A stretch of DNA of 10,457 nt from positions 1 through 10,457 of the forward strand of contig JAHENE010000050.1 in the NCBI GenBank assembly GCA_024643305.1. Reading direction: 5' to 3'. Shown here piece by piece: positions 1 through 8,128 of the stretch; within the stretch, counting starts at the first letter, position 1, and every line of letters starts with the position of its first letter. Under the pieces are notes generated by a model. The model was not told the origin of the DNA and made no database searches. It was given only the letters and a program-made list of their open reading frames with translations. Origin of the DNA: Thiobacillaceae bacterium. GTDB lineage: Bacteria > Pseudomonadota > Gammaproteobacteria > Burkholderiales > Thiobacillaceae. Made by a program: the position numbers and the translations under genes.

Positions 1-302
1 CGGACGACGATCTGCCCCTGGTTTCTACCGTAACCGGCATCTGGCCGTCGGCCAACTGGTTCGAACGCGAGGCGTTTGATCTGTTCGGCATCGTGTTCGA
101 AGGGCATCCAGACTTGCGCCGCATCCTGACTGACTATGGATTTGTCGGCCATCCGTTCAGAAAGGATTTCCCCCTCTCGGGACATGTGGAAATGCGTTAT
201 GACCCGGTGCAGCAGCGCGTGATCTACCAGCCGGTATCTATTGAACGCCGTGAGATTACCCCGCGCATCGTGCGCGAAGAACACTACGGGGAAGGCCGCT
301 GA
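1..302 (+). CDS. nuoC: NADH-quinone oxidoreductase subunit C (30 kDa subunit), 5'-truncated
   Basis: This is the C-terminal half of NuoC, a peripheral-arm subunit without cofactors that packs against NuoD and helps join the hydrophilic arm to the membrane arm. The reading frame is open from base 3 to the TGA at 300-302, giving 99 visible residues. The family usually has about 200, so roughly the first half lies left of the window. The internal ATG at 93 is not the real start, because conserved sequence continues upstream of it. The complex I 30 kDa signature is clear: ERE at 63-71, then DLFGI, then GHPDLRRIL, followed by TDYGF and [10 protein letters not shown]. The gene is separate from nuoD, unlike the fused nuoCD of E. 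coli. Its stop overlaps the nuoD start by one base (TGATG), so the two are probably translationally coupled. Identification is firm; only the 5' end is unknown. Confidence 0.96.
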   Translation, partial: DDDLPLVSTVTGIWPSANWFEREAFDLFGIVFEGHPDLRRILTDYGFVGHPFRKDFPLSGHVEMRYDPVQQRVIYQPVSIERREITPRIVREEHYGEGR

Positions 303-1555
303 TGGCTGAAATCCGCAACTACACAATGAACTTCGGCCCACAGCATCCGGCGGCGCATGGTGTGCTGCGCCTGGTGCTGGAGCTGGATGGCGAAGTGATC
401 TGCCGCGCCGACCCGCACATCGGCCTGCTACATCGTGCCACCGAGAAACTGGCAGAGCACAAGACCTTCATCCAGTCGGTGCCCTACATGGACCGCCTCG
501 ATTACGTGTCCATGATGTGCAACGAGCACGCCTACGTCATGGCCATCGAGAAGCTGGCCGGTATCGAGGTGCCGTTGCGTGCCCAGTACATCCGCGTGAT
601 GTTCGACGAGATTACCCGCATCCTCAACCATTTGTTGTGGATCGGCGCGCATGCGCTGGACGTGGGTGCGATGACCATGTTCCTCTACTCCTTCCGCGAG
701 CGCGAGGATCTGATGGACTGCTACGAAGCCGTGTCCGGCGCGCGCCTGCATGCAGCCTACTATCGGCCGGGCGGAGTGTACCGCGACCTGCCGGACAGCA
801 TGCCGCAATACCAGGCCTCCAAGTACCACAATGCCGAGGCGGTGAAGAAGCTCAATGAAAACCGCCAGGGTTCGATGCTCGATTTCATCGAGGATTTCAC
901 CAATCGTTTCCCCGGCTATGTCGACGAATACGAAACCCTGCTGACCGACAACCGAATCTGGAAACAGCGTACGGTGGGTATTGGCGTGGTGTCGCCAGAA
1001 CGCGCGCAGGCGCTGGGCTTTACCGGCCCCATGCTGCGTGGTTCCGGTGTTGAGTGGGATTTGCGCAAGAAGCAGCCGTATGAAGTTTATGACCGCATGG
1101 ATTTCGATATTCCCGTGGGCACCAACGGCGACTGCTACGACCGCTATCTGGTGCGCATGGAGGAATTCAGGCAGAGCAACCGCATCATCAAGCAGTGCGT
1201 GGACTGGCTGCGCAAGAACCCCGGCCCGGTGATCACCGATAACCACAAGTTTGCGCCCCCATCCAGACTGGACATGAAACAAAACATGGAAGAGCTGATT
1301 CACCACTTCAAGCTTTTCACCGAAGGTATGCACGTCCCAGAAGGCGAGTGCTATGCGGCGATTGAACATCCCAAGGGCGAGTTTGGCATTTACCTCGTGT
1401 CTGACGGCGCCAATAAACCCTATCGCCTGAAAATTCGCGCCCCCGGTTTTGCGCATCTTGCTGCGCTGGATGAAATGAGCCGCGGCCACATGATTGCAGA
1501 CGTGGTGGCGATTATTGGTACGCAAGATATCGTATTTGGCGAGATTGACCGTTAA
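302..1555 (+). CDS. nuoD: NADH-quinone oxidoreductase subunit D (49 kDa subunit)
   Basis: NuoD (417 aa) forms, with NuoB, the pocket where quinone is reduced. It is cytoplasmic and is evolutionarily related to the large subunit of NiFe hydrogenases, but has lost the metal-binding cysteines. The N-terminal [13 protein letters not shown] segment (residues 11-23) carries the His (H19) that matches the conserved quinone-site histidine. DRLDYVS (64-70) carries the matching tyrosine (Y68). The 49 kDa signature [12 protein letters not shown] (43-54) is present with Ala where Gly is common, which the family pattern allows. Other conserved blocks are [18 protein letters not shown] and [10 protein letters not shown]. 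Length is normal for bacterial NuoD without a C fusion. The ATG at 302 overlaps the nuoC stop and follows a GGGGAAGG Shine-Dalgarno-like run at 288-295 with a 6 nt spacer, which supports this start. nuoE begins 2 nt after the stop. Confidence 0.98.
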   Translation: MAEIRNYTMNFGPQHPAAHGVLRLVLELDGEVICRADPHIGLLHRATEKLAEHKTFIQSVPYMDRLDYVSMMCNEHAYVMAIEKLAGIEVPLRAQYIRVMFDEITRILNHLLWIGAHALDVGAMTMFLYSFREREDLMDCYEAVSGARLHAAYYRPGGVYRDLPDSMPQYQASKYHNAEAVKKLNENRQGSMLDFIEDFTNRFPGYVDEYETLLTDNRIWKQRTVGIGVVSPERAQALGFTGPMLRGSGVEWDLRKKQPYEVYDRMDFDIPVGTNGDCYDRYLVRMEEFRQSNRIIKQCVDWLRKNPGPVITDNHKFAPPSRLDMKQNMEELIHHFKLFTEGMHVPEGECYAAIEHPKGEFGIYLVSDGANKPYRLKIRAPGFAHLAALDEMSRGHMIADVVAIIGTQDIVFGEIDR

Positions 1556-1557
1556 TT

Positions 1558-2037
1558 ATGCTGAGTTCCGAATCCCTCGCCCTCATCGACAAGGAAGTTG
1601 CCAAGTACCCGGCAGAACAGCGCCAGTCTGCGGTCATGTCCGCGCTGCGCATTGCGCAGGTGGAAAAGGGCTGGCTGTCCAATGAAGTCATGGACTTCAT
1701 CGCGCATTACCTCGGTATGCAGCCCATTGCCGTGTATGAAGTGGCAACCTTCTACAACATGTACAACACCCAGCCGGTGGGCAAGCACAAGCTTTGCGTA
1801 TGCACCAACCTGCCGTGCAAGTTGATGGGTGCGGATGCCATCGCTGAAAAGCTCAAGAAAAAACTGGGCGTGGAGTTTGGTGAAACCACCGAGGATAAGC
1901 AATTTACCCTGGTGGAAGGCGAGTGCATGGGCGCCTGCGGTGATGCGCCGCTGCTGCTGGTCAACAACCATCGCATGGAAAGCTTTCTCAACGAAGAGAA
2001 AGTTGAAGCGCTGCTGGACGAGCTGAAGGGCAAATAA
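1558..2037 (+). CDS. nuoE: NADH-quinone oxidoreductase subunit E (24 kDa subunit, 2Fe-2S cluster N1a)
   Basis: NuoE (159 aa) is part of the NADH dehydrogenase module and holds the off-pathway binuclear cluster N1a next to the FMN of NuoF. It has a thioredoxin-like fold after an N-terminal helical bundle. The four cluster ligands are visible as C82-x4-C87 (CTNLPC) and C123-x3-C127 (CMGAC followed by GDAP). C80 is an extra, non-ligand cysteine. The helical segment with [10 protein letters not shown] (60-69) is typical of the family, and the length is normal. The ATG lies 2 nt after the nuoD TAA. No well-placed Shine-Dalgarno is seen: the nearest purine run, GGCGAG at 1538-1543, is 14 nt away. 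Initiation may therefore depend on ribosomes finishing nuoD (inference). nuoF follows 2 nt after the stop. Confidence 0.97.
   Translation: MLSSESLALIDKEVAKYPAEQRQSAVMSALRIAQVEKGWLSNEVMDFIAHYLGMQPIAVYEVATFYNMYNTQPVGKHKLCVCTNLPCKLMGADAIAEKLKKKLGVEFGETTEDKQFTLVEGECMGACGDAPLLLVNNHRMESFLNEEKVEALLDELKGK
2026..2030 (+). promoter_or_regulatory. Ribosome binding site for nuoF
   Basis: AAGGG lies inside the last codons of nuoE, 9 nt before the ATG at 2040. It supports this ATG as the start, giving NuoF a short N-terminal leader (MVIQGGPV) before the conserved IFNTLHL-type beginning. No other plausible start codon is seen between this ATG and the conserved region. Confidence 0.6.
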
Positions 2038-2039
2038 GC

Positions 2040-3314
2040 ATGGTCATTCAAGGCGGTCCAGTCATTTTTAACACGCTGCATCTTTCCGATTCATGGAAGC
2101 TGTCGTCCTATGAGAGCGCGGGCGGTTATTCTGCGCTGAAGAAAATCCTCGCTGAAAAGACACCGGCCGAGACCATCATAGCCGAAGTCAAAACTTCTGC
2201 TCTGCGCGGGCGTGGCGGTGCAGGCTTTCCCACCGGCTTGAAGTGGAGCTTCATGCCGCGCCAGTTTCCTGGCGACAAGTACGTTGTGTGCAACTCCGAC
2301 GAGGGCGAGCCGGGCACCTTCAAGGATCGCGACATCATGCGCTACAACCCGCATGCGCTGATCGAGGGCATGATCATCGCCGGCTATACCTTGGGCGCCA
2401 AGGCGGGATACAACTACATTCACGGCGAAATATTCGACATCTACGAAGGCATGGAACGTGCGGTGGAAGAGGCGCGCGCAGCCGGCTATTTGGGTGACAA
2501 CATCCTGGGTTCGGGTTTCAGCTTCAATCTATATAATCACCATGGCTACGGCGCCTACATCTGCGGCGAGGAAACCGCGCTCCTGGAATCCATCGAGGGC
2601 AAGAAAGGTCAGCCGCGCTTCAAGCCGCCGTTCCCGGCAAGCTTTGGCCTCTATGGCAAGCCGACAACAATCAACAACACCGAAACTTTTGCCAGTATTC
2701 CCTACATCATGCGCGAGGGCGGGCAGAAGTTTCTGGAACTGGGCAAGCCCAACAACGGCGGCACCAAGCTGTTCTCCGTATCCGGCCACGTGGAAAAGCC
2801 CGGTAATTACGAAGTCTCGCTGGGCACGCCTTTCTCCGAACTGCTGCAAATGGCGGGCGGCATCAAGGGGGGGCGCAAACTGAAAGCAGTCATTCCTGGT
2901 GGCTCATCCGCACCGGTGTTGCCGGGCGAAATCATGATGGACTGCACCATGGACTTCGATTCCATCGCCAAAGCCGGCTCCATGCTGGGTTCCGGTGCCG
3001 TGATCGTGATGGACGAATCCGTGTGCATGGTGCGCGCGCTGGAGCGCCTTTCCTATTTTTATTTCGAGGAATCCTGCGGACAGTGCACCCCCTGCCGCGA
3101 GGGTACCGGCTGGATGTACCGTGTTGTGCATCGTATTGAGCACGGCCAGGGCCGGCCGGAGGATTTGGAACTGCTGGACAGTGTTGCCGCCAACATCGCC
3201 GGCCGCACCATCTGCGCGTTGGGCGACGCTGCTGCCATGCCGGTGCAGGGCATGCTCAAGCATTATCGACATGAGTTCGAACACCATATCGAACACAAGA
3301 AATGCATGGTGTAA
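2040..3314 (+). CDS. nuoF: NADH-quinone oxidoreductase subunit F (51 kDa subunit, NADH/FMN site and 4Fe-4S N3)
   Basis: NuoF (424 aa) is the electron entry point of complex I. It binds NADH, passes hydride to FMN, and feeds electrons to cluster N3. The glycine-rich flavin/nucleotide-binding segment [14 protein letters not shown] is at residues 56-69. It is followed by [15 protein letters not shown] (84-98) and [17 protein letters not shown] (171-187), which line the FMN/NADH pocket in the family. A SLBB-type domain follows (about 245-330). The N3 ligands are C346, C349 and C352 in [12 protein letters not shown], plus C392 in TICALGD. Length and domain order are normal, with no missing ligand. 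The gene follows nuoE by 2 nt and precedes nuoG by 3 nt. Confidence is very high; paralogues such as HoxF or formate dehydrogenase diaphorase subunits are ruled out by the uninterrupted nuo context and the lack of fused domains. Confidence 0.98.
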   Translation: MVIQGGPVIFNTLHLSDSWKLSSYESAGGYSALKKILAEKTPAETIIAEVKTSALRGRGGAGFPTGLKWSFMPRQFPGDKYVVCNSDEGEPGTFKDRDIMRYNPHALIEGMIIAGYTLGAKAGYNYIHGEIFDIYEGMERAVEEARAAGYLGDNILGSGFSFNLYNHHGYGAYICGEETALLESIEGKKGQPRFKPPFPASFGLYGKPTTINNTETFASIPYIMREGGQKFLELGKPNNGGTKLFSVSGHVEKPGNYEVSLGTPFSELLQMAGGIKGGRKLKAVIPGGSSAPVLPGEIMMDCTMDFDSIAKAGSMLGSGAVIVMDESVCMVRALERLSYFYFEESCGQCTPCREGTGWMYRVVHRIEHGQGRPEDLELLDSVAANIAGRTICALGDAAAMPVQGMLKHYRHEFEHHIEHKKCMV

Positions 3315-3317
3315 GGA

Positions 3318-5678
3318 ATGGCATTGAATATCGAAATCGACGGCCAGCAGACTGAAGTGGAACCGGGCACAACGGTGATGGATGCCGCGCACAAGCTCGG
3401 CATTTACATCCCACATTTCTGCTACCACAAGAAACTGTCCATCGCCGCCAACTGCCGCATGTGTCTGGTGCAGGTGGAAAAAGCGCCCAAGCCGCTTCCA
3501 GCCTGTGCCACACCAGTATCCGACGGCATGAAGGTGATGACCCGTTCAGATTACGCCATCCAGGCACAGAAGGGTGTGATGGAGTTTCTGCTCATCAACC
3601 ACCCGCTCGACTGCCCGATCTGCGACCAGGGCGGTGAATGCCAGTTGCAGGATCTTGCGGTAGGTTACGGCAGCAGCAGTTCGCGCTACGCCGAGCCCAA
3701 GCGCGTGGTGGTCGAAAAAAACCTCGGACCACTGGTGTCCACCGAAATGACACGCTGCATCCATTGCACGCGCTGTGTCCGCTTCGGCCAGGAAATCGCC
3801 GGCATCATGGAAATGGGCCAGGCATTCCGCGGCGAGCATGCCGAGATCATGCCCTTCATCGACAAGACGATCGATTCTGAGCTTTCCGGCAACATCATCG
3901 ATCTGTGTCCGGTCGGTGCATTGACCAGCAAGCCTTTCCGCTACGCTGCCCGCAGTTGGGAGCTGTCGCGTAGAAAAGGCGTGAGCCCGCATGATTCGCT
4001 TGGGTCCAACCTACAAATACAGGTCAAGAGCGGTCGGGTGATGCGCGTGCTGCCGCTCGAAATCGAAGATATCAACGAGTGCTGGCTGTCGGATCGCGAC
4101 CGCTTCTCCTATGAAGGCTTGAACAGCGAAGACCGCCTGACCCAGCCCATGGTCAAGGAAAACGGCCAATGGGTGGTAGCCGACTGGCAGACCGCACTGA
4201 ATCTGGTTGCCAGCCGTTTGCGTGAAATCCAGGTCAAAGACGGTGCCGAACAGCTCGGTGCGCTGGCTTCTCCCATGCAGACGGTGGAAGAACTTTATCT
4301 GCTGCAAAAGCTGATGCGCGAGCTGGGCTCCGGCAACGTTGACCACCGTTTGCGTCAATCCGATTTCCGCCTCGACAGTCAGGCGCACGGAGCTTTCTGG
4401 CTCGGCATGAACGTGGCAGATCTCAACAAGTTGGACCGTTTCCTGGTGGTGGGCTCGGTGCTGCGCAAGGATCATCCGCTGCTGGCGCTGCGTCTGCGCC
4501 AGGCTGTGCGTCATGGCGCTGGCATGAACCTCATCAATCCGGTAGTCGAGGATTACCTGTGCAAGGTGGCCAACAAGGCCATCGTATCACCCGACGGTAT
4601 TGTCAATGCACTGGCAGGCTTGGTGCGTGCGCTGGCCGAGGCAAAAGGCGAGAGCGTTCCTGCGATGGCTGGCAACGCTGAAGTCACCCCTGAACTCAAG
4701 GCGATTGCCGACAGCATGGCGGGCGGCGAGAACAAGGGCATTTTCATCGGCAATCTGGCACAGCATCATCCGCGTTTTGCCGAGATGGCCGCGCTGGCCC
4801 AGGAGGCTGCGCGTTTGTGCGGTGCAAAGCTGGGTGTATTGGGCGACTCAGGAAATGGCGTGGGTGCAGTTGCCGCAGGTGCCATTCCATCGCGTAGCGC
4901 CATGGGTGCGCAAGGTATTACCGGCATGAACGTGGGCGAAATGCTCGCCGCGCCGCGCAAGGCCATGGTGCTGTTGGGCACAGAGCCTGAGTATGACTGT
5001 CACGACCCCCTTGCTGCGCTGGCCGCTGTGCAGCAGGCAGAATTCGTAGTGGCGCTGTCACCCTACAAACACGGTGCGCTGGATTACGCTGATGTGCTGC
5101 TGCCGGTTTCTCCATTTACCGAAACCTCCGGTACGTTCATCAATGCCGAAGGCCGCGTGCAAAGCTTCAATGGCGCGGTCAAGCCGCTGGGCGAAACCCG
5201 TCCTGCCTGGAAAGTGCTGCGCGTGATGGGTAATCTTCTGAATCTGCCCGGCTTCGACCAGGATTCCAGCGAAGCCGTGCGAGATGAAGTGCTGGGCGCA
5301 GATGCGCAGGCAGGCGTCTGCAAGCTACTGAATAACAAGACAGAACCGGTTCAGGTAACACTTGCTGGCATGGACAAACTCGAACGCATCGGCGAAGTAC
5401 CCATCTACCAGATGGACGCCATCGTGCGCCGTGCACCATCGCTGCAACGGACTGCAGATGCCGCTCCGCCGGTGGCGCGCGCTTCAGGCATGCTTTTGGA
5501 AAAGCTCGGCTTTGGAGAAGGCGGCATGGCCGTTATTCGCCAGGGACAGGGTTCTGTTGTGATTCGTATTGATCGCGACGATTGTCTGCCTGCCAACTGC
5601 GTACGCATTCCCGGTGCACATGATGTCACACAGTCCCTGGGTGCACTGTTCGGCGAACTGACCGTGGAGCGTGCCTGA
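3318..5678 (+). CDS. nuoG: NADH-quinone oxidoreductase subunit G (75 kDa subunit, clusters N1b, N5, N4)
   Basis: NuoG (786 aa) carries electrons from NuoF toward NuoI. The N-terminal ferredoxin-like domain holds 2Fe-2S N1b with C35, C46, C49 and C63. The His-Cys motif ([14 protein letters not shown]) gives N5 with H95, C99, C102 and C108. RCIHCTRC gives three N4 ligands (C147, C150, C153), with the fourth at C197 in LCPVGAL. The remainder, from about residue 215, is a molybdopterin-oxidoreductase-like domain, which in NuoG is structural and carries no Mo cofactor. The cysteines that ligate the additional N7 cluster in E. coli and Thermus are absent from the segment after about residue 210. 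Length is normal for a betaproteobacterial NuoG. The start is not strongly marked: TAAGGA abuts the ATG and is too close for a normal Shine-Dalgarno. The sequence from Met1 still matches the family N-terminus. The stop overlaps the nuoH start by 1 nt (TGATG). Confidence 0.98.
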   Translation: MALNIEIDGQQTEVEPGTTVMDAAHKLGIYIPHFCYHKKLSIAANCRMCLVQVEKAPKPLPACATPVSDGMKVMTRSDYAIQAQKGVMEFLLINHPLDCPICDQGGECQLQDLAVGYGSSSSRYAEPKRVVVEKNLGPLVSTEMTRCIHCTRCVRFGQEIAGIMEMGQAFRGEHAEIMPFIDKTIDSELSGNIIDLCPVGALTSKPFRYAARSWELSRRKGVSPHDSLGSNLQIQVKSGRVMRVLPLEIEDINECWLSDRDRFSYEGLNSEDRLTQPMVKENGQWVVADWQTALNLVASRLREIQVKDGAEQLGALASPMQTVEELYLLQKLMRELGSGNVDHRLRQSDFRLDSQAHGAFWLGMNVADLNKLDRFLVVGSVLRKDHPLLALRLRQAVRHGAGMNLINPVVEDYLCKVANKAIVSPDGIVNALAGLVRALAEAKGESVPAMAGNAEVTPELKAIADSMAGGENKGIFIGNLAQHHPRFAEMAALAQEAARLCGAKLGVLGDSGNGVGAVAAGAIPSRSAMGAQGITGMNVGEMLAAPRKAMVLLGTEPEYDCHDPLAALAAVQQAEFVVALSPYKHGALDYADVLLPVSPFTETSGTFINAEGRVQSFNGAVKPLGETRPAWKVLRVMGNLLNLPGFDQDSSEAVRDEVLGADAQAGVCKLLNNKTEPVQVTLAGMDKLERIGEVPIYQMDAIVRRAPSLQRTADAAPPVARASGMLLEKLGFGEGGMAVIRQGQGSVVIRIDRDDCLPANCVRIPGAHDVTQSLGALFGELTVERA
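5666..5669 (+). promoter_or_regulatory. Ribosome binding site for nuoH
   Basis: GGAG sits in the last codons of nuoG with an 8 nt spacer to the ATG at 5678. It favours this ATG over the in-frame ATG at 5687 (Met4), and it places initiation exactly at the TGATG stop/start overlap. Confidence 0.6.
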
Positions 5679-6694
5679 TGGAATTCATGCAGAACCTCCT
5701 CGGTGCATGGTGGACACCATTGTGGACACTGGTCAAGATCATGATCATTGTCATTCCGCTGATGCTGGCAGTCGCCTATGTGACCTACGCCGAGCGGAAA
5801 GTCATTGGCTGGATGCAAGTGCGTATCGGCCCCAATCGCGTGGGTTACCAGGGGCTGCTGCAGCCCATTGCAGACGGCTTGAAGTTGCTAATGAAGGAAA
5901 TCATTATTCCTTCCGGGGCCAACAAGGGTTTGTTCATCCTCGGTCCTATCCTCGCCATTGCGCCGGCACTGGCCGCGTGGGCGGTGATTCCGTTTACCGA
6001 CAAATGGGTGCTCGCGAATATTGATGCGGGCCTGCTGTATGTGATGGCGATCACCTCCATGGGCGTTTACGGCGTGATTGTGGCGGGCTGGGCTTCCAAC
6101 TCCAAATACGCTTTCCTCGGTGCCATGCGCTCGGCTGCACAAATCGTGTCTTATGAAATCGCAATGGGGTTTGCCCTGGTCGGTGTGCTGATGGCAAGCC
6201 AGAGCTTGAACCTGGTCGATATCGTCAACGGCCAGGCGGGCGGCATACACCACTGGTATTTCCTGCCGCTCTTTCCGCTGTTCATGGTTTACCTGATTTC
6301 CGGTGTGGCCGAAACCAACCGCGCGCCGTTTGATGTAGCCGAAGGGGAATCCGAAATCGTTGCCGGTTTCCACGTGGAATATTCCGGTATGGCCTTCGCC
6401 GTGTTCTTCCTGGCGGAATACGCCAACATGATCCTGATCGCGGCGCTGACCACGCTGATGTTCCTGGGCGGCTGGCTGTCACCCTTTACCTTCCTGCCCG
6501 ATGGGTTCATCTGGTGGGCGATGAAGGTGGCATTCGTGCTGTTCCTGTTCCTGTGGTTCCGGGCCACCTTCCCACGCTACCGCTACGACCAGATCATGCG
6601 CCTGGGCTGGAAAGTATTCATCCCGATTACCATCGTCTGGATTGTTGTCGTAGGCGGCATGATGCAGACACCGTACAAGCATTGGTTCCATTGA
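5678..6694 (+). CDS. nuoH: NADH-quinone oxidoreductase subunit H (ND1 homologue)
   Basis: NuoH (338 aa) is the membrane subunit that anchors the peripheral arm and forms most of the quinone access tunnel and the start of the proton-coupling path. About eight hydrophobic helices are visible: roughly residues 15-36, 85-105, 117-138, 158-174, 194-211, 237-263, 276-293 and 312-329. Two family signatures stand out. The first is [19 protein letters not shown] (38-56) continuing into [12 protein letters not shown]. The second is the acidic loop [24 protein letters not shown] (214-237), whose glutamates lie on the coupling route in known structures. The common RVGP is RVGY here. Length is normal. The ATG is embedded in the nuoG stop, and nuoI follows after 10 nt. 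Confidence 0.98.
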   Translation: MEFMQNLLGAWWTPLWTLVKIMIIVIPLMLAVAYVTYAERKVIGWMQVRIGPNRVGYQGLLQPIADGLKLLMKEIIIPSGANKGLFILGPILAIAPALAAWAVIPFTDKWVLANIDAGLLYVMAITSMGVYGVIVAGWASNSKYAFLGAMRSAAQIVSYEIAMGFALVGVLMASQSLNLVDIVNGQAGGIHHWYFLPLFPLFMVYLISGVAETNRAPFDVAEGESEIVAGFHVEYSGMAFAVFFLAEYANMILIAALTTLMFLGGWLSPFTFLPDGFIWWAMKVAFVLFLFLWFRATFPRYRYDQIMRLGWKVFIPITIVWIVVVGGMMQTPYKHWFH

Positions 6695-6698
6695 GGAG
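6694..6698 (+). promoter_or_regulatory. Ribosome binding site for nuoI
   Basis: AGGAG immediately follows, and shares a base with, the nuoH stop. It lies 6 nt before the ATG at 6705. This selects 6705 over the out-of-frame ATG at 6700, which would have a spacer of only 1 nt and reads just Met-Arg-stop. Confidence 0.7.
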
Positions 6699-6704
6699 AA
6701 TGAG

Positions 6705-7193
6705 ATGAAACGACTCCTCAATATCCTCAACAGCCTGGTCTTGTGGGAACTGCTCAAGGGCATGCGCCTCACCGGCCGCTACATGTTCTCACGCAAGATC
6801 ACGGTGCAGTTCCCGGAAGAAAAAACTCCGCAGAGCCCGCGCTTCAGGGGCCTGCATGCCCAGCGCCGCTATTCCAATGGTGAGGAGCGCTGCATTGCCT
6901 GCAAGTTGTGCGAGGCGGTGTGCCCGGCATTGGCGATCAAGATTGAAAGTGAGCAGCGCGCAGACGGTACGCGCCGCACCACGTTGTACGACATCGACCT
7001 GACCAAATGCATTTTCTGCGGTTTCTGCGAGGAGGCTTGTCCGGTAGATGCCATTGTCGAAACGCACATCCTGGAATACCACGGCGAGAAGCGCGGCGAT
7101 CTGTACTACACCAAACCCATGTTGCTGGCGGTGGGCGACAAGTACGAAGCGGAAATTGCTGCACGCCGCGAACAGGACGCGAAATACCGGTGA
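6705..7193 (+). CDS. nuoI: NADH-quinone oxidoreductase subunit I (23 kDa, TYKY; 2x 4Fe-4S N6a/N6b)
   Basis: NuoI (162 aa) is an 8Fe-8S ferredoxin-type subunit that carries electrons from NuoG to cluster N2 in NuoB. Two classic CxxCxxCxxxCP motifs are present: C63, C66, C69, C73 ([12 protein letters not shown]) and C102, C105, C108, C112 ([16 protein letters not shown]). As usual for such pairs, each cluster probably takes three cysteines from one motif and the fourth from the other. The N-terminal stretch (residues 1-30, rich in Leu with Lys/Arg) is the amphipathic helix pair that lies on the membrane and contacts Nuo[11 protein letters not shown] and the downstream [16 protein letters not shown] block are typical of proteobacterial NuoI. 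Length is normal. nuoJ starts 1 or 4 nt after the TGA. Confidence 0.98.
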   Translation: MKRLLNILNSLVLWELLKGMRLTGRYMFSRKITVQFPEEKTPQSPRFRGLHAQRRYSNGEERCIACKLCEAVCPALAIKIESEQRADGTRRTTLYDIDLTKCIFCGFCEEACPVDAIVETHILEYHGEKRGDLYYTKPMLLAVGDKYEAEIAARREQDAKYR

Positions 7194-7197
7194 CATG

Positions 7198-7824
7198 ATG
7201 ACATTCGCTCAATTTATTTTCTACTTCTTTTCTGCCATCCTGCTTTTCGCCGGCCTGCGGGTCATTACCGCGCGCAATCCGGTTCACGCCGCGCTCAATC
7301 TGGTATTGGCATTTTTCACCGCCGCTGGTTTATGGATGACACTGGAAGCCGAGTTTCTCGCCATTACCCTGGTGCTGGTTTATGTCGGCGCGGTCATGGT
7401 GCTGTTCCTCTTTGTGGTGATGATGCTCGACATCAACCTGGACAAACTGCGAGAAGGTTTCTGGGATTATTTGCCTCTGGCCCTGCCTGTCGCGATTCTG
7501 CTGATGCTGGAAATGACCGTGGTTCTGGGCGGACGTTTCTTCGGCCTGGACAAGACCGCTGCACCAGCTGCACATCCAGCCGGCTACAGCAATACCAAGG
7601 AGCTTGGGCGACTGATTTATACCCAGTACGTCTATGCGTTTGAAATTGCTGCTGTCATCCTGCTTGTGGCAATCGTGGCGGCAATCGCGCTCACTATGCG
7701 CAAGCGTAAGGACACTAAATACATCGATCCTGCCAAACAGGTTTCCGTCAAACGTGCGGATCGCCTGCGCATCGTCAAGATGGTAGCCGAGAAGAAGGGC
7801 GTGACAGGGGAGGAGCAGGGATGA
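7198..7824 (+). CDS. nuoJ: NADH-quinone oxidoreductase subunit J (ND6 homologue)
   Basis: NuoJ (208 aa from this start) is a five-helix membrane subunit between NuoH and NuoK/A. Predicted helices are at about residues 3-21, 28-46, 54-76, 92-111 and 146-166. The third contains the conserved [13 protein letters not shown] run (62-74), where structures show a pi-bulge that rearranges during turnover. [14 protein letters not shown] (20-33) is a family hallmark. A 42-residue, strongly basic tail (167-208) follows the last helix, as in other betaproteobacterial NuoJ. Two consecutive in-frame ATGs exist (7195 and 7198). I chose the second because the family N-terminus is usually a single Met followed by Thr-Phe, and GGTGA at 7189-7193 would have a 4 nt spacer; 7195 would add one Met. 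No strong Shine-Dalgarno is present. The 3' end overlaps nuoK by 4 nt. Confidence 0.95.
   Translation: MTFAQFIFYFFSAILLFAGLRVITARNPVHAALNLVLAFFTAAGLWMTLEAEFLAITLVLVYVGAVMVLFLFVVMMLDINLDKLREGFWDYLPLALPVAILLMLEMTVVLGGRFFGLDKTAAPAAHPAGYSNTKELGRLIYTQYVYAFEIAAVILLVAIVAAIALTMRKRKDTKYIDPAKQVSVKRADRLRIVKMVAEKKGVTGEEQG
7807..7815 (+). promoter_or_regulatory. Strong ribosome binding site for nuoK
   Basis: GGGGAGGAG near the end of nuoJ contains AGGAG with a 5 nt spacer to the ATG at 7821. It is the best-matched Shine-Dalgarno in the window. It suggests nuoK can initiate independently, despite the ATGA overlap with the nuoJ stop. Confidence 0.7.
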
Positions 7825-8126
7825 TTTCGCTATCGCATTACCTCATTCTGGGCGGGCTGCTGTTCACCATCAGCGTGCTGGGCATTTTCCTCAATCGCAA
7901 GAATGTCATCATCCTGTTGATGGCCATTGAATTGATGCTGCTTGCGGTCAACACCAACTTTGTCGCTTTTTCGCATTACCTGGGCGACACGGGCGGACAA
8001 GTTTTCGTGTTTTTCATCCTGACCGTTGCCGCGGCCGAGTCAGCCATTGGCCTGGCCATCCTGGTGGTGCTGTTCCGCAATCTGCACACCATCAATGTGG
8101 ATGATCTGGACAGGTTGAAGGGCTGA
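7821..8126 (+). CDS. nuoK: NADH-quinone oxidoreductase subunit K (ND4L homologue)
   Basis: NuoK (101 aa) is a three-helix membrane subunit that carries part of the central charged axis for proton transfer. It is distantly related to MrpC-type antiporter subunits. Helices lie at about residues 5-22, 29-50 and 60-86. The two membrane-embedded glutamates essential in E. coli NuoK are matched by E37 (in [11 protein letters not shown]) and E73 (in [11 protein letters not shown]). [10 protein letters not shown] in the loop between helices 1 and 2 is typical. Length is exactly usual. It overlaps nuoJ by 4 nt (ATGA), and nuoL starts 2 nt after its stop. Confidence 0.98.
   Translation: MISLSHYLILGGLLFTISVLGIFLNRKNVIILLMAIELMLLAVNTNFVAFSHYLGDTGGQVFVFFILTVAAAESAIGLAILVVLFRNLHTINVDDLDRLKG
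8118..8122 (+). promoter_or_regulatory. Ribosome binding site for nuoL
   Basis: AAGGG in the last codons of nuoK has a 6 nt spacer to the ATG at 8129. It supports that codon over the in-frame ATG two codons later (8135), although both remain possible. Confidence 0.55.
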
Positions 8127-8128
8127 TC

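Noticed and set aside
93..302. A separate 69-aa gene starting at the ATG at 93
   Set aside because: The same frame is open to the left edge and encodes conserved NuoC sequence (ERE...DLFG) upstream of this Met, so it is an internal methionine of nuoC.
428..1525. A 365-codon open frame on the minus strand opposite nuoD
   Set aside because: It is in the same codon register as nuoD, where antisense stops need the sense codons TTA, CTA or TCA, which are rare in this G/C-biased gene. The translation is His/Ala/Val-rich with no recognisable domain, and nuoD is fully conserved on the other strand.
2904..3428. A 174-codon minus-strand open frame across the nuoF/nuoG junction
   Set aside because: nuoF and nuoG happen to share a reading frame, so the antisense shadow runs through both. 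No family similarity is recognisable.
3960..5670. A molybdopterin-dependent oxidoreductase activity from the NuoG C-terminal domain
   Set aside because: The fold is shared with such enzymes, but in NuoG this domain is structural. The N-terminal Fe-S arrangement and operon position identify complex I.
7048..7197. A longer nuoJ starting at the ATG at 7048
   Set aside because: It would overlap nuoI by nearly 150 nt, and the added residues are a polar, frame-shifted reading of nuoI. NuoJ family proteins begin at the hydrophobic helix starting near 7198.
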